A stretch of 64,000 nucleotides of DNA, from NCBI RefSeq assembly GCF_000317475.1, contig NC_019729.1, forward strand, positions 5,346,501-5,410,500, read 5' to 3'. Below, piece by piece: positions 9,001 to 19,680 of this stretch. The DNA comes from Oscillatoria nigro-viridis PCC 7112 (GTDB taxonomy: Bacteria; Cyanobacteriota; Cyanobacteriia; Cyanobacteriales; Microcoleaceae). Position 1 is the stretch's first letter. The number at the start of each line of letters is the position of its first letter. A program made the position numbers and the translations under genes. The notes below the pieces were generated by a model. The model saw only the letters and a list, made by a program, of their open reading frames with translations. It had not been told where the DNA came from and ran no database searches.

Positions 9001-11738
9001 TCAAGGTGGGCGACACGCTACTTTATACAATCACTACTACCAACTTAGGGCCGAGTCCCGCGACCAACGTAGTCATCACCGACAGCTTGGTTCCCGGCTT
9101 AACTAATGTCAGCGTGTCGAATGGCGGAACCTACAATCCTGCCACAGGGGCGATCGAGTTCCCAGCGATCCCGACTTTAGCCAGCGGCAGCAGCGTCACC
9201 CGCAGGCTGATTTTTGTACCGCCGCCTACCCTGACAAGCATCACCAACATTGTATTGAGCCGATCGGACACTTTTGACCCGGACTTGACGAATAACAACG
9301 GCTCGACAGTCGCAGTCCCCGGTCAGGCGGGGGGTCGAGTCATTACCTCGATCAATGCTGTAGCCGACCTGGTTACGTCCAAGAGCGGTCTCACATCTGC
9401 TCCGGCTGGTAGTTCCGTGACTTATACTATAACTACCACAAACAATGGGCCGAGTGCTGCTGAAAACGTAGTGATTACAGACAGCATCATTCCCGGTTTA
9501 ACGGGAGTCAGCGCATCCGATAACGGCACTTACGACCCAGTGACAGGGGTTGTCACCTTCCCAACAATTCCCAGCTTGACTAGCGGCAACAACATCAACC
9601 GCGAGGTAACTTTAGTCGTTCCAGCGACGGGTACTATTAGCAATACTTCCCAGAGCCGATCGAGCACTTTTGACCCAAAACCCAGCAATAACAACGGTTC
9701 CGAGTCCAGAGCCACTGTCACCACCGCCATTTTAAGCGCGCAGCCCACACCCAACCAACCTCCATCAGCCTACAGCAGCAACGCTGCGCTAGCACCCAAC
9801 AGCGTTGTCCAAATTAGCGGACTCGGAGGCAGAGACTCAGACGGTACAGTCGTTACATTCACCATCAGCACCCTGCCGCCGCCAAATCAAGGCGTCCTGT
9901 TCTTGGGCGACCCCGCAACGGGGGGAGTCGCCGTCACGCCAGGTCAAACCCTGACACCCGAGCAAATGACGCAGTTATTCTTCCAGTCGGCCGGCAATTT
10001 CACAGGAGCTAATTTTACCTACAGCAGCAACGACAATCTCGGTGGCAGCAGTCCTGCCGCCACCGTTTCTCTGGTGTCGCTGGCGTTCAACTACCCGCCG
10101 GTACCCACAAACTTCAGCAAGACACTGGCGCCAAACAGCACCGTCAACCTCACAGGGCTGACGGCAAAAGACCCCGACGACTCGATCGAATTCTTCACTA
10201 TCAACACCCTGCCGGCGGCAAATCAAGGCGTCCTGTTCTTGGGCGACCCAAGCCAGGGAATCCGGGTCACGGCAGGCCAAAGACTGAGCACAACTCAAAT
10301 CAGCCAGTTATTCTTCCAAGCAACCAGCGAATTCGCCGCCACCAACTTTACCTACAGCGCCACAGACAGCCGCGGCGCCGTCAGTCCAGCCTCCGCTACA
10401 GCCTCCCTGCTAGCACTCTTACCTCCGACCGACCAGCCACCCGTCGCCAACAATTCCAGCCTAGCTGTGTTGCTGGGAAAAACCGCGAACATCCCCGGAC
10501 TCGGAGGAACCGACCCCGACGGCACGGTGGTTGCCTTTACCGTAAACACATTGCCACCAGCCACTGAAGGCACGCTGTTCTTGGGCGACCCCAGCCAGGG
10601 AGTGCGAGTCACTGCAGGCCAAACCCTTACAGCCGAGCAAATTACCCAGTTGTTCTTCCAGGCGTCCGGCAATTTCACAGGGGCAAACTTCACCTACAGC
10701 GCTATAGATAACCTGGGCGTCAGCAGTGCGGCAGTCGCCACTGTCTCTCTCATTCCCCTTAAGGAACCGATACCGACGCCGACACCCGCGCCGATACCCG
10801 TGCCGACACCCGCGCCGATACCACCAACACCGGCACCAACTCCAACTCCAACACCAACGCCAACACCACCAACACCGGAACCAACACCAACACCCACACC
10901 CGCGCCGATACCAGCCCCGGAACCCACACCAACACCCACACCCGCGCCGATACCAGCCCCGGAACCCACACCAACACCCACACCCGCGCCGATACCAGAC
11001 CCGGAACCCACACCAACACCCACACCCGCGCCGATACCAGCCCCGGAACCCACACCAACACCCACACCCACACCCGCGCCGATACCAGCCCCGGAACCCA
11101 CACCAACACCAACACCCACACCCGCGCCGATACCAGCCCCGGAACCAACACCACCAACACCACCAACACCACCAACACCACCAACACCCACACCCACACC
11201 CACACCAACACCACCAACACCCACACCAACACCCGCGCCCACACCAACCCCCAGATTCAACCCAGTACCCGAACCCGATACCGGTTGCGGTTGTCAACCA
11301 CTGCCCCAGCAGCCTGGGATCGCATTGATCCCCCCCCAGCCACAGCCCCTACTCAACTTCGACTCCAACGCCGCCCAACTCACCGACATCCAAAACACAA
11401 TTCTCGGAACCGAGGCCAACGATTCCTTAACAGGAAACCAAACCAACCAACTGTTTCTCTCCCGACGCGGCGACGACACAGTGTTAGGCGAAGCAGGCAG
11501 CGATATCATATACGGCGAACAACAGCCAGATTACATAGCAGCCGGTAAGGGCAACGACATCGTTTACTCAGGCAAAGATCGCGATGTCGTATTCGGCGGC
11601 AAAGCAGGCGATCGCATTTTTGGCGATCGCAATGGAGACACCTTGTACGGCGATCGCGGTGGTCGACACCATAGTCGGCGACAACGGCAACAACATCGAC
11701 TTGACCGGTCACGACGGCGACTTGATTTTCGGCGGTGA
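6003..11738 (+). CDS. Giant DUF4347/lectin-like/DUF11/RTX surface protein, frameshifted copy (N-terminal part)
   Basis: Predicted exported adhesin-like protein; 1,911 residues are readable before the frame breaks. Order: a 90-residue leader with no signal peptide; DUF4347 domain (about 85-245) with SHG near residue 142 and FGC near residue 183; a legume-lectin-like domain (about 257-590, [11 protein letters not shown] and [15 protein letters not shown]); five DUF11 repeats (about 590-1245, each with YTI.T.N.GP motifs); three cadherin-like repeats with GLGG.D.DGT (about 1255-1585); a Pro/Thr linker; and the first RTX glycine/aspartate nonapeptides. Such proteins usually leave by a type I (TolC-dependent) route through a C-terminal signal, which this frame lacks. 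Compared with the paralogue at 13684, an extra T at 11663 shifts the frame to a stop at 11738. TTG 6003 or ATG 6009 may be the start; neither has a good ribosome site. Confidence 0.75.
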   Translation: MTMQSICNKPIFITPKICDSTARIAGTKSRKTATYHHKKQIKQVKTEECFLSQKQRGGTRIGHPRREFLQATVGANPPWLPPRTLKNVLFLDARVENCDSLARGATADTEVFVLDSTRDGVEQITRILANCSDLDSLQIVSHGREALVQLGSIELCNDNLQTYSHLLQQWGKALSETGDILLFGCSIAAGESGEAFVRRLSLMVGADIAASDNLTGSAALGGDWQLKFAIGEIKARIAIEKEVLEAYPYALGTLVNETFKNSTVRGPWIYGGNNGALFDPSSGVPAAEQLIPGITGGTVSGVLPALGGATPGDGALLLTPAVNLREAFVIYNNPIPSTDGLRVQFDFYSYGSSQQSNAPQPFISPQPGDGLGFFLIDGTVSPTRTGGYGGSVAYAPRTGIPGIEGGYLGIGLDEFGNFSTSTEGRSGPEPPPIPGSSIGSFRPDSVTVRGNQANGYQFLTNAIVPFGIDNIPTSIDFSGPAPGNNFNFSNTFTSDRNLAKRSVQITLNPSNDPVEPSRLTVAFDENFDGIYETTLIDIPNLATENGPVPPIFKFGFGSSTGDANNIHELQNLVVETINPPTLAAEVATIKSGPQFVKPGSSITYTITTVNRGPAPATNVLIQDEIPFELLLPGGLPPDLIASNNGTYVNQTKAVTWPLIPVLNAGETLTYTLTIDLPPGLTSGSSFANVAFSTSSTFDPDLSNNSGVVAPGQIEGPGVVSTTVVDTVADLVTAKSGPVTTSAGSSVAYTLTTTNMGPDPAADVTITDSIIPGLTGVSLSDGGSYDPVSGIVTFPALTALANGATATRTVSFTAPATRTAISNTARSSAATFDPILTNNNGQATNKDGTPTNSTVTTSIAPNADLATTKTGSTSATPGSSVSYTIATVNLGPSPAEAVTITDSIVPGLSGVTASNGGVYDPVTGIVTFAPVAIANAETVTRTIGFTVPPTVTSISNTARSTSITPDSSPANNNGTNPNATVITSIDAVADVVTQKTAPASIKVGDTLLYTITTTNLGPSPATNVVITDSLVPGLTNVSVSNGGTYNPATGAIEFPAIPTLASGSSVTRRLIFVPPPTLTSITNIVLSRSDTFDPDLTNNNGSTVAVPGQAGGRVITSINAVADLVTSKSGLTSAPAGSSVTYTITTTNNGPSAAENVVITDSIIPGLTGVSASDNGTYDPVTGVVTFPTIPSLTSGNNINREVTLVVPATGTISNTSQSRSSTFDPKPSNNNGSESRATVTTAILSAQPTPNQPPSAYSSNAALAPNSVVQISGLGGRDSDGTVVTFTISTLPPPNQGVLFLGDPATGGVAVTPGQTLTPEQMTQLFFQSAGNFTGANFTYSSNDNLGGSSPAATVSLVSLAFNYPPVPTNFSKTLAPNSTVNLTGLTAKDPDDSIEFFTINTLPAANQGVLFLGDPSQGIRVTAGQRLSTTQISQLFFQATSEFAATNFTYSATDSRGAVSPASATASLLALLPPTDQPPVANNSSLAVLLGKTANIPGLGGTDPDGTVVAFTVNTLPPATEGTLFLGDPSQGVRVTAGQTLTAEQITQLFFQASGNFTGANFTYSAIDNLGVSSAAVATVSLIPLKEPIPTPTPAPIPVPTPAPIPPTPAPTPTPTPTPTPPTPEPTPTPTPAPIPAPEPTPTPTPAPIPAPEPTPTPTPAPIPDPEPTPTPTPAPIPAPEPTPTPTPTPAPIPAPEPTPTPTPTPAPIPAPEPTPPTPPTPPTPPTPTPTPTPTPPTPTPTPAPTPTPRFNPVPEPDTGCGCQPLPQQPGIALIPPQPQPLLNFDSNAAQLTDIQNTILGTEANDSLTGNQTNQLFLSRRGDDTVLGEAGSDIIYGEQQPDYIAAGKGNDIVYSGKDRDVVFGGKAGDRIFGDRNGDTLYGDRGGRHHSRRQRQQHRLDRSRRRLDFRR
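6222..6246. repeat. Short palindromic repeat inside the coding leader of the first giant gene
   Basis: GGGGCAAACC is mirrored by GGTTGCCCC eight to nine bases away. This is the type of palindrome common in cyanobacterial spacers, yet here it is read in frame as GANPPWLPP, just before the DUF4347 domain. Confidence 0.6.
10766..11262. repeat. Pro/Thr-coding low-complexity tandem repeat
   Basis: About 500 bases of ACACC/CCAACA-type units encode [17 protein letters not shown] repeats. They link the cadherin-like repeats to the RTX block. Several long shadow frames exist on both strands here because of the skewed composition. A sister repeat spans about 16787-17203 in the second giant gene and differs in unit number. 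Confidence 0.9.
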
Positions 11739-13041
11739 TTCAGGCGATGCCATTGCAGGCAACCAAGGTTCCGACACCGTTTACTCCGGCAAAGCTGGCG
11801 ACATCGCCTACGGTGGCAAACAAGACGACCTGATTTGGGGTGACAAAGGCCCAGACACCCTGACCGGCGACAGCGGAAACGATTCTGTGTTCGGCGGCGT
11901 TCACAACTCCCTCGATAGCGACCCCGACGGCTTCGATTTGCTGACAGGAGGCAATGGCAACGACTTACTTAACGGCCAAGAACAAGACGACACCTTGATT
12001 GGTGGCAGCGGACGGGATGTGGTGTTTGGAGGCAAAGCGGGCGATCGCATTTTTGGCGAAACTGACTCGGATACTCTCTACGGCAATCAAGGTTCCGACA
12101 CCATCATCGGCGACTACGGCACTCAACCGGGCAGTACAGTTGCCACGGATGAAGGCGATTTAATTTTCGGCAACGACACCGGCGATCTCATCGGCGGTGG
12201 CAGCGGTAACGATAGCATTTTTGCCGGCAAAGCTAATGACTTAGTTTACGGTGGCAAAGACAGCGACAGGATTTGGGGCGAACTCGGTTCGGATACCATT
12301 GTCGGGGATGAGGGGGACGATTCGCTTTACGGTGGTTTGCAAAACCAGTTAGTGTCCGATGTGGATGGCCGCGACTTGCTATTTGGGGGAGAGGGGAATG
12401 ATTTTCAGGGCGGGGGTGAGAGTTCCGATTCTCTCAGCGGGGGTTTGGGTAACGATACCCTTCGCGGTGGCAAGGATGACGACTTGGTACAGGGAGATGC
12501 GGGCAACGATTTGATGTACGGCGACTCGGGCAGCGATATTTTGTGCGGCGATGAGGGTAACGATACTATTTTTGGCGATCGCGGGGAAAATCTGCGAGGC
12601 GCTGTGGGTTTTGGCACTCAGCAAGACTGTATTAATGGTGGCAGCGGCGATGATTTGTTATACGGCAATGAGGGTCAAGATACTCTTAACGGCGATGAGG
12701 GTAATGACACCCTCAACGGCGGGAAAGATAGGGATATTCTCAACGGAGGTGTTGGGGATGACTGGCTGTTTGGCGATGGGGGAGATGATACTTTGATTGG
12801 GGGTATGGGGAACGATCGTTTGGTGTTAAGCGCTAATGGCGGTTTGGATACTGTGCTCAATTTTTCTGTAGGAAGTGATAAGTTTGTTCTGGCTGGTGGC
12901 TTGAGTTTTGACTCGTTGCAAATTCAGTCTACGGCGAATGCCACGCTGCTGCAAGTGGCGGCGACTGGTCAGGTTTTGGCTCAGGTTTTTGGGGCTGATA
13001 ATTCTCTGACTTCTCTCGATTTTCTCACTCTTTCTTCTTGA
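11584..13041 (+). CDS. C-terminal RTX fragment of the first giant gene (after the frameshift)
   Basis: Continues the broken gene in the +1 frame. From about residue 27 on, the 485-residue frame encodes RTX calcium-binding repeats ([30 protein letters not shown]) and a non-repetitive C-terminal tail ([19 protein letters not shown] to SLDFLTLSS). In related proteins such a tail carries the type I secretion signal. The ATG at 11584 lies in sequence that was out of frame in the ancestral gene, so the first 26 codons are artefactual. Almost every residue after the shift equals the end of the paralogue. If translated alone it would be an orphan secreted RTX domain; more likely it is half of a pseudogene or of an assembly error. 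Confidence 0.65.
   Translation: MSYSAAKQAIAFLAIAMETPCTAIAVVDTIVGDNGNNIDLTGHDGDLIFGGDSGDAIAGNQGSDTVYSGKAGDIAYGGKQDDLIWGDKGPDTLTGDSGNDSVFGGVHNSLDSDPDGFDLLTGGNGNDLLNGQEQDDTLIGGSGRDVVFGGKAGDRIFGETDSDTLYGNQGSDTIIGDYGTQPGSTVATDEGDLIFGNDTGDLIGGGSGNDSIFAGKANDLVYGGKDSDRIWGELGSDTIVGDEGDDSLYGGLQNQLVSDVDGRDLLFGGEGNDFQGGGESSDSLSGGLGNDTLRGGKDDDLVQGDAGNDLMYGDSGSDILCGDEGNDTIFGDRGENLRGAVGFGTQQDCINGGSGDDLLYGNEGQDTLNGDEGNDTLNGGKDRDILNGGVGDDWLFGDGGDDTLIGGMGNDRLVLSANGGLDTVLNFSVGSDKFVLAGGLSFDSLQIQSTANATLLQVAATGQVLAQVFGADNSLTSLDFLTLSS
11663..11663 (+). other. Single-base insertion (frameshift) in the first giant RTX gene
   Basis: The sequence here is GCGGTGGTCGACACC, while the paralogue at 17601 has GCGGTGGCGACACC. 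The extra T ends the upstream frame at 11738 and puts the rest of the RTX block in another frame. No slippery heptamer or homopolymer is present, so programmed frameshifting is unlikely. Confidence 0.85.
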
Positions 13042-13683
13042 GACCAAAGCGCATTGAATCCGCTGCATTTTTCCTAAAATTCTAGCAACTCGGTTTGTTT
13101 AACAAGCCGAGTTTTTAAATATGTAAAATTCCAAAAATTTCCGATGGTTAATTATTGGCTGATTTGACTTGCTGACGACCATCAAATTGGTTATCAGTGA
13201 CTAATTTATTACCGATCAAAACAAAAAAGTGATAACTACAAAAGTTACAACCATTTTTTAAGTGTAAAAAAAATATATCTGAAGGTCGGTCAATTGATCC
13301 ATCAAAATTGTTTTTGATAAGGACTTAAGTCTTAACAAAAATCTTGTAAATCAACCAGTGTTTACTACAAAAATGAACGATTATAAACTGCTTTTAGGCA
13401 AAAAATATCGCACAGCCAGGTATATTTTCGTACATCGTGTCATTTTTTTGTCGTAAAACAATTTAGTACCACGTCTGAATTGGCTAAAAAACCCCTGATC
13501 GATCGGGTAAATATAGCGAACTGCTACTTTCGGAAGATGTCGCTCAAAAAAAAATCGCAGTAAATAGAACTTGTTAATTATGCGAAGTCGAGAAATTAGC
13601 AATTAGAAATTTTCCATTAGCAATTAACAATAATATCTACCACTGAAGATTGACAATTGAGAAATCAAGGAGCTATGTAACTC
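13042..13683. other. AT-rich spacer between the two giant genes
   Basis: Apart from the hairpin at 13087-13117 no feature is seen. It is strongly AT-rich with AAAAA and TTTTT runs and no frame with recognisable content. The upstream region of the second gene must lie here. Confidence 0.6.
13087..13117 (+). terminator. Intrinsic terminator after the first giant gene
   Basis: AACTCGGTTTGT pairs with ACAAGCCGAGTT (one G-T pair) around a TTA loop and is followed by TTTT, 46 bases after the stop. Confidence 0.75.
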
Positions 13684-16600
13684 ATGAAAAATTTATGGTG
13701 CAACTACTCTTCGCCAATTCACAAATCAAGTTCCGATCGCCGCGACACCGACTGCCTAAAACCTTCTTTGATTGGGGCGTCCTTAGTCGGCGATCTGGCG
13801 AGCGATATTTCCTGTTTAACAAAAGCGAGTCGGAGCGTCAAGACTAAACATAAAAAACATTTAGTTTGCATCGACCCGAGGGTAGATAATTATCAGCATC
13901 TTGCCAACGGAGTCAAACCGGGGACAGAGATAATTGTCCTCGATAAAACTCTGGACGGAGTAGAACAAATTACCGAGATTCTAGCTAAACGCAGCTTAAT
14001 TGCCAGCCTTCAGATAGTTGCTCACGGCAATGAAGCTTCCGTGCAACTGGGGTCAACTTTACTGAAGGATGAAAACTTACCAAAGTACGATCGGCATTTG
14101 CAGCAGTGGGGAAATGCCTTAAGCGAAAAAGCCGATATTTTATTATTAGCGTGCAGGGTTGGGGCGGGAAAATCAGGGATTGCTTTCGTGCAGAAGCTGA
14201 GAGAATTAACAGGCGCAAATATAGCGGCTTCCAACAATTTAATTGGCAGTGCAAAATTAGGAGGAAACTGGCAATTAAATGTTACAGCAGGACGAGTAAA
14301 AACCGCAATAGCCTTTGAAACAAAAACGCAGGAAACTTACAGCGCTGTCCTCATTACTTTAGTTGATGAAAGTTTTCAAGATGCAAGTCTAATAGGGCCT
14401 TGGATATCTGGGGTCAGCGGCACGACAGACGCTCCCGCTTTAACAGCAGGAACCGGAACGGAGAGTTTTCCGGGTTTGAACATCGACCCGATCGGCAGCG
14501 GGGCTTTGAGATTAACTTCAAGAAGTTTTGACCAATCTACTTTTGCCATCTATAACAGTCCAGTACCAGCCAGCAGCGGCCTTAAAATTGTCTTCGATAT
14601 ATTTGCCTACAACGGCACTGCACGTCCGAATTTACCCAGTAATTTGACAGGGGACGGCATAAATTTCTTTTTAATTGACGGTACTGTGACGCCAACAAAA
14701 GCTGGAGGCTATGGAGGTTCTCTCGGCTACGCCCAAAATACAGACGACAATCAGTCCGGTTTACTCGGAGGTTATTTAGGAATTGGATTTGATGAATTCG
14801 GAAATTTTTCAACTCAAAATGAAGGGCGTGTAGGTGGAATTCCGGGAGGGATTAGACCAGACTCGGTAACGCTTCGAGGTAGCGAAGCTAGGGAATATCA
14901 GTTTTTAACTTCTAACTTTGTGCCGGGGGGAATAGATAATATTCCCAATCCCGTAACTCCGCCGATCAACGCCATTACTACCACTCGCGAACCAGCCAGA
15001 AGAAGAGTTCAAGTTATTTTGGAACCTCCCACTTTTGAAACGCCCAACAGTCGTCAGCTTACTGTTAGCTTCGATCTCAACAATAATGGTTCGTTTACAG
15101 ATGTGGGCGAGACTATTATCGACATTGGCGATTTAGAGGCAATAAACGGGCCCATCCCGCCAACATTCAAATTTGGTTTTGCTGGTTCAACGGGAGACGC
15201 AACAAATATTCACGACGTTCGCACTTTGTCGATCCAAACTATAGACGTGCCGCTTACTACAGCAGATGTTGCGACAACGAAAAAAGGCCCGCCCGCTGCG
15301 GCACCCGGCAGCCCCATTACTTACACAATTACGACAGTAAATAACGGCCCGAACCCGGCCGAAAACGTGCTGCTTGAAGACCAACTGCCCCGAGGGGCAG
15401 TATTTGGCAGTGCCGACGGCGGCGGCACTTTCAACGAGACAACGAGACTGGTAACCTGGCCAACTATTCCGAATTTACCTGTAGGGGCCAGCGCCACCCG
15501 TACCGTAACCGTTACCGCCCCAACTACACTCGGCGCTATTACAAACAGTGTATTCAGCAGCAGCAACACGATCGATCCCGTACCCGCCAACAACAGCGGC
15601 AGCAGTCCGGAGGCGCGAGTCACCACCACTATCACGAACGATAGCGCCGATGTAGTGACGGTGAAAACCGGGCCCGCTACTGCGGCGGCAGGCTCGACAG
15701 TCACCTACACAATTACGGCGGCTAACAGTGGGCCGAGTGCAGCAACCAATGTGGCGATCGCCGACAGCATTGTTCCGGGGTTAACAGGAGTCAGCGTGTC
15801 GGACGGCGGAAGTTACAACGGAACTACAGGTATTGTGACTTGGACGGCGATCCCATCCCTAGCCAGCGCCGCCAGCGCCAACAGAACCGTCAGTTTCGCA
15901 GTTCCCGTCACCGGCGGCACCGTCGCCAACACTGCTAGCAGCACCTCAACGAGTCCAGACCCCAATCCTGCCAACAACAACGGCAGCGAGCCCGGCGCAA
16001 CTGTTACCACCAGCATCGCCGATAGCGCTGATGTAGTGACGGTGAAAACCGGGCCCGCTACTGCGGCGGCAGGCTCGACAGTCACCTACACAATTACGGC
16101 GGCTAACAGTGGGCCGAGTGCAGCAACCAATGTGGCGATCGCCGACAGCATTGTTCCGGGGTTAACAGGAGTCAGCGTGTCGGACGGCGGAAGTTACAAC
16201 GGAACTACAGGTATTGTGACTTGGACGGCGATCCCATCCCTAGCCAGCGCCGCCAGCGCCAACAGAACCGTCAGTTTCGCAGTTCCCGTCACCGGCGGCA
16301 CCGTCGCCAACACTGCTAGCAGCACCTCAACGAGTCCAGACCCCAATCCTGCCAACAACAACGGCAGCGAGCCCGGCGCAACTGTTACCACCAGCATCGC
16401 CGTTGCCCCGACTCCCCCACCCCCACCGACTCCGACTCCGACTCCCGCCAACCAACCACCGATAGCTAGCAACGTCAACCTCGAAATTGCCCCCAGCAGC
16501 ACTTTGGCGATCGCAGGACTCGGAGGAAGCGACCCCGACGGGTCGATCGCATCCTTCACCATCAACACCCTCCCACCAGCAAATGAAGGGCTGATATTTT

Positions 16601-18984
16601 TAGGCAATCCCGATACTGGCGGCCGGATTGTCACCGCCGGTCAAATTCTGACACCTGCTGACATTAAGCAATTATTTTTCCAATCGACCGCCAACTTTAC
16701 AACAGCAAATTTCACCTACAGCGCTACAGACAACCAGGGCGCTACCAGCCCCGCCAGCGCTACTGTGTCTGCCATTCTCCCGAACGAACCAACACCAACA
16801 CCAACACCAACACCGGAACCAACACCCACACCACCCACACCACCAACACCAACACCAGCGCCGGAACCAACACCCACACCACCCACACCACCAACACCAA
16901 CACCAGCGCCGGAACCAACACCCATACCACCCACACCGGCCCCAACACCAACACCAGCGCCGGAACCAACACCCATACCACCCACACCGGCCCCAACACC
17001 AACACCAGCGCCGGAACCAACACCCACACCACCCACACCAGCCCCAACACCACCAACACCCACACCCGCGCCGATACCAGCCCCGGAACCAACACCACCA
17101 ACACCACCAACACCACCAACACCACCAACACCACCAACACCACCAACACCAACACCACCAACACCCACACCAACACCCGCGCCCACACCAACCCCCAGAT
17201 TCAACCCAGTACCCGAACCCGATACCGGTTGCGGTTGTCAACCACTGCCCCAGCAGCCTGGGATCGCATTGATCCCCCCCCAGCCACAGCCCCTACTCAA
17301 CTTCGACTCCAACGCCGCCCAACTCACCGACATCCAAAACACAATTCTCGGAACCGAGGCCAACGATTCCTTAACAGGAAACCAAACCAACCAACTGTTT
17401 CTCTCCCGACGCGGCGACGACACAGTGTTAGGTGAAGCAGGCAGCGATATCATATACGGCGAACAACAGCCAGATTACATAGCAGCCGGTAAGGGCAACG
17501 ACATCGTTTACTCAGGCAAAGATCGCGATGTCGTATTCGGCGGCAAAGCAGGCGATCGCATTTTTGGCGATCGCAATGGAGACACCTTGTACGGCGATCG
17601 CGGTGGCGACACCATAGTCGGCGACAACGGCAACAACATCGACTTGACCGGTCACGACGGCGACTTGATTTTCGGCGGTGATTCAGGCGATGCCATTGCA
17701 GGCAACCAAGGTTCCGACACCGTTTACTCCGGCAAAGCTGGCGACATCGCCTACGGTGGCAAACAAGACGACCTGATTTGGGGTGACAAAGGCCCAGACA
17801 CCCTGACCGGCGACAGCGGAAACGATTCTGTGTTCGGCGGCGTTCACAACTCCCTCGATAGCGACCCCGACGGCTTCGATTTGCTGACAGGAGGCAATGG
17901 CAACGACTTACTTAACGGCCAAGAACAAGACGACACCTTGATTGGTGGCAGCGGACGGGATGTGGTGTTTGGAGGCAAAGCGGGCGATCGCATTTTTGGC
18001 GAAACTGACTCGGATACTCTCTACGGCAATCAAGGTTCCGACACCATCATCGGCGACTACGGCACTCAACCGGGCAGTACAGTTGCCACGGATGAAGGCG
18101 ATTTAATTTTCGGCAACGACACCGGCGATCTCATCGGCGGTGGCAGCGGTAACGATAGCATTTTTGCCGGCAAAGCTAATGACTTAGTTTACGGTGGCAA
18201 AGACAGCGACAGGATTTGGGGCGAACTCGGTTCGGATACCATTGTCGGGGATGAGGGGGACGATTCGCTTTACGGTGGTTTGCAAAACCAGTTAGTGTCC
18301 GATGTGGATGGCCGCGACTTGCTATTTGGGGGAGAGGGGAATGATTTTCAGGGCGGGGGTGAGAGTTCCGATTCTCTCAGCGGGGGTTTGGGTAACGATA
18401 CCCTTCGCGGTGGCAAGGATGACGACTTGGTACAGGGAGATGCGGGCAACGATTTGATGTACGGCGACTCGGGCAGCGATATTTTGTGCGGCGATGAGGG
18501 TAACGATACTATTTTTGGCGATCGCGGGGAAAATCTGCGAGGCGCTGTGGGTTTTGGCACTCAGCAAGACTGTATTAATGGTGGCAGCGGCGATGATTTG
18601 TTATACGGCAATGAGGGTCAAGATACTCTTAACGGCGATGAGGGTAATGACACCCTCAACGGCGGGAAAGATAGGGATATTCTCAACGGAGGTGTTGGGG
18701 ATGACTGGCTGTTTGGCGATGGGGGAGATGATACTTTGATTGGGGGTATGGGGAACGATCGTTTGGTGTTAAGCGCTAATGGCGGTTTGGATACTGTGCT
18801 CAATTTTTCTGTAGGAAGTGATAAGTTTGTTCTGGCTGGTGGCTTGAGTTTTGACTCGTTGCAAATTCAGTCTACGGCGAATGCCACGCTGCTGCAAGTG
18901 GCGGCGACTGGTCAGGTTTTGGCTCAGGTTTTTGGGGCCGATAATTCTCTGACTTCTCTCGATTTTCTCACTCTTTCTTCTTGA
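13684..18984 (+). CDS. Giant DUF4347/lectin-like/DUF11/RTX surface protein, intact copy
   Basis: Predicted secreted, calcium-binding cell-surface or matrix protein of 1,766 residues. Order: basic leader without a signal peptide; DUF4347 domain (about 58-215) with AHG near residue 113 and [11 protein letters not shown] near residue 157; legume-lectin-like domain (about 222-525, [11 protein letters not shown] and [15 protein letters not shown]); three DUF11 repeats (the last two identical in protein); one cadherin-like repeat ([10 protein letters not shown], about 915-1030); a Pro/Thr linker; about 40 RTX-like GGxGxDxLxG units (about 1215-1690); and a C-terminal tail suited to type I secretion. 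ATG 13684 follows AAGGAG by 11 bases. It is the tandem paralogue of the preceding gene, with a homogenised 3' end. No transporter genes for secretion lie in this window. Ligand and role are unknown; the lectin fold suggests glycan binding. Confidence 0.85.
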   Translation: MKNLWCNYSSPIHKSSSDRRDTDCLKPSLIGASLVGDLASDISCLTKASRSVKTKHKKHLVCIDPRVDNYQHLANGVKPGTEIIVLDKTLDGVEQITEILAKRSLIASLQIVAHGNEASVQLGSTLLKDENLPKYDRHLQQWGNALSEKADILLLACRVGAGKSGIAFVQKLRELTGANIAASNNLIGSAKLGGNWQLNVTAGRVKTAIAFETKTQETYSAVLITLVDESFQDASLIGPWISGVSGTTDAPALTAGTGTESFPGLNIDPIGSGALRLTSRSFDQSTFAIYNSPVPASSGLKIVFDIFAYNGTARPNLPSNLTGDGINFFLIDGTVTPTKAGGYGGSLGYAQNTDDNQSGLLGGYLGIGFDEFGNFSTQNEGRVGGIPGGIRPDSVTLRGSEAREYQFLTSNFVPGGIDNIPNPVTPPINAITTTREPARRRVQVILEPPTFETPNSRQLTVSFDLNNNGSFTDVGETIIDIGDLEAINGPIPPTFKFGFAGSTGDATNIHDVRTLSIQTIDVPLTTADVATTKKGPPAAAPGSPITYTITTVNNGPNPAENVLLEDQLPRGAVFGSADGGGTFNETTRLVTWPTIPNLPVGASATRTVTVTAPTTLGAITNSVFSSSNTIDPVPANNSGSSPEARVTTTITNDSADVVTVKTGPATAAAGSTVTYTITAANSGPSAATNVAIADSIVPGLTGVSVSDGGSYNGTTGIVTWTAIPSLASAASANRTVSFAVPVTGGTVANTASSTSTSPDPNPANNNGSEPGATVTTSIADSADVVTVKTGPATAAAGSTVTYTITAANSGPSAATNVAIADSIVPGLTGVSVSDGGSYNGTTGIVTWTAIPSLASAASANRTVSFAVPVTGGTVANTASSTSTSPDPNPANNNGSEPGATVTTSIAVAPTPPPPPTPTPTPANQPPIASNVNLEIAPSSTLAIAGLGGSDPDGSIASFTINTLPPANEGLIFLGNPDTGGRIVTAGQILTPADIKQLFFQSTANFTTANFTYSATDNQGATSPASATVSAILPNEPTPTPTPTPEPTPTPPTPPTPTPAPEPTPTPPTPPTPTPAPEPTPIPPTPAPTPTPAPEPTPIPPTPAPTPTPAPEPTPTPPTPAPTPPTPTPAPIPAPEPTPPTPPTPPTPPTPPTPPTPTPPTPTPTPAPTPTPRFNPVPEPDTGCGCQPLPQQPGIALIPPQPQPLLNFDSNAAQLTDIQNTILGTEANDSLTGNQTNQLFLSRRGDDTVLGEAGSDIIYGEQQPDYIAAGKGNDIVYSGKDRDVVFGGKAGDRIFGDRNGDTLYGDRGGDTIVGDNGNNIDLTGHDGDLIFGGDSGDAIAGNQGSDTVYSGKAGDIAYGGKQDDLIWGDKGPDTLTGDSGNDSVFGGVHNSLDSDPDGFDLLTGGNGNDLLNGQEQDDTLIGGSGRDVVFGGKAGDRIFGETDSDTLYGNQGSDTIIGDYGTQPGSTVATDEGDLIFGNDTGDLIGGGSGNDSIFAGKANDLVYGGKDSDRIWGELGSDTIVGDEGDDSLYGGLQNQLVSDVDGRDLLFGGEGNDFQGGGESSDSLSGGLGNDTLRGGKDDDLVQGDAGNDLMYGDSGSDILCGDEGNDTIFGDRGENLRGAVGFGTQQDCINGGSGDDLLYGNEGQDTLNGDEGNDTLNGGKDRDILNGGVGDDWLFGDGGDDTLIGGMGNDRLVLSANGGLDTVLNFSVGSDKFVLAGGLSFDSLQIQSTANATLLQVAATGQVLAQVFGADNSLTSLDFLTLSS
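15640..16401 (+). repeat. Exact tandem duplication of a 381-bp DUF11 unit
   Basis: Units 15640-16020 and 16021-16401 are identical by reading except one silent change (GCC to GCT near 16029). Each encodes a whole 127-residue DUF11 repeat starting [18 protein letters not shown]. This is a very recent in-frame duplication that lengthens the stalk. Confidence 0.92.
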
Positions 18985-18986
18985 GA
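17148..18986 (+). repeat. Near-identical 1.84-kb direct repeat, copy 2
   Basis: Partner of 11204-13043. The frame is intact here, so this copy preserves the ancestral reading of the RTX block. Confidence 0.9.
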
Positions 18987-19000
18987 AAAGCATCACAAAA

Positions 19001-19043
19001 AACAGCGTGTAAGGTTCCATTCACACAGCACCTTACCGCTGTT
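19001..19043. terminator. Bidirectional terminator between convergent genes
   Basis: AACAGCGTGTAAGGT pairs with ACCTTACCGCTGTT (one bulged base). A-rich sequence precedes it and GTTTATTC follows. It lies between the giant RTX gene and the convergent Nudix gene and includes the Nudix stop codon. Confidence 0.7.
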
Positions 19044-19590
19044 TATTCAAAAATTCTAATCCTAAAAAAATAGCTGCGATGCTTCCTGATACACAAATTT
19101 CTCGCCTTTTTATTTTCACTAAAACTTCGGAAATGGGAACTAAAACTACTTCAATATCTTCTGTAATATCTAATTCTACTTTGCTGGCAAGCTTGACATT
19201 TTTAGCAAAGTATAGGTATATAGAATTGGTGTCTTTTACGGGGTTATCATATAAGGTTGCTAGTTCCAAAATTTCTTCAGCAACATATCCCGTTTCTTCG
19301 GCAAGTTCTCTGGCCGCTGCCGATTTCCCGCTTTCTTCAGCAGGATTGAAAGATCCGGCAGGCAGTTCCAGCAAAATTTCGCCGACTCCGTGCCTGTATT
19401 GGCGCACTAATACAAGTTCTTGCTGCTCTGTCGTGGCAAATACTAGGGCGATATTGGGTCGGACATTAACAAAAAAATCGTCTATAATTTGTCCGTTTGG
19501 CAATTCTATTTCATCTTGTCTAACCTGACACCACTTGTTGTTAATAACGAAGCGCGATCGCAATAATTTCCATTTAGTTAAATTTTTCAT
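19033..19590 (-). CDS. Nudix hydrolase (ADP-ribose pyrophosphatase type)
   Basis: Cleaves a nucleoside diphosphate linked to another moiety, most likely ADP-ribose or an ADP-sugar; cytosolic and Mg-dependent. The 185-residue product has the family layout: N-terminal beta region (DFFVNVRPNIALVF), ELVLVRQYRHGVGEILLELP typical of the ADP-ribose branch, and a Nudix box GSFNPAEES...AARELAEETGY near residues 94-118. The spacing from the box Gly to the Glu before SGKSAAAREL is one residue longer than the textbook box. ATG at 19588-19590. It converges with the giant RTX gene and diverges from the AMIN gene with about 90 bases between starts. The exact substrate cannot be read from sequence. Confidence 0.85.
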   Translation of the reverse strand: MKNLTKWKLLRSRFVINNKWCQVRQDEIELPNGQIIDDFFVNVRPNIALVFATTEQQELVLVRQYRHGVGEILLELPAGSFNPAEESGKSAAARELAEETGYVAEEILELATLYDNPVKDTNSIYLYFAKNVKLASKVELDITEDIEVVLVPISEVLVKIKRREICVSGSIAAIFLGLEFLNKQR

Positions 19591-19680
19591 ATCGCAATAA
19601 TGCTAAACTTTCAGCGTCATCCGAAGGCAAAATTTTCCCATCCATAATCTATTTCAGATCGAAAATTTCACCCAGCAGCC

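Larger units (their letters stand above)
11204..13043 (+). repeat. Near-identical 1.84-kb direct repeat, copy 1 (partner 17148-18986)
   Basis: From within the Pro/Thr repeat to just past the stop codon the two giant genes match almost base for base. By reading I found only an extra T at 11663 and two substitutions (C 11489 versus T 17433, T 12996 versus C 18939). Outside the tract the genes differ strongly, and identity ends within two bases after the TGA stop. Confidence 0.9.

Noticed and set aside
10461..11297. Long open frames on both strands over the Pro/Thr repeat
   Set aside because: They are shadows produced by ACC/CCA-rich tandem repeats; products are pure VGVGVG, CWCWCW or HQHQHP strings. 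The same holds for 16672-17241.
11650..11680. Programmed ribosomal frameshift joining the two parts of the first giant gene
   Set aside because: No slippery site, stop-codon context or pseudoknot is evident, and the paralogue is in frame without the extra T.
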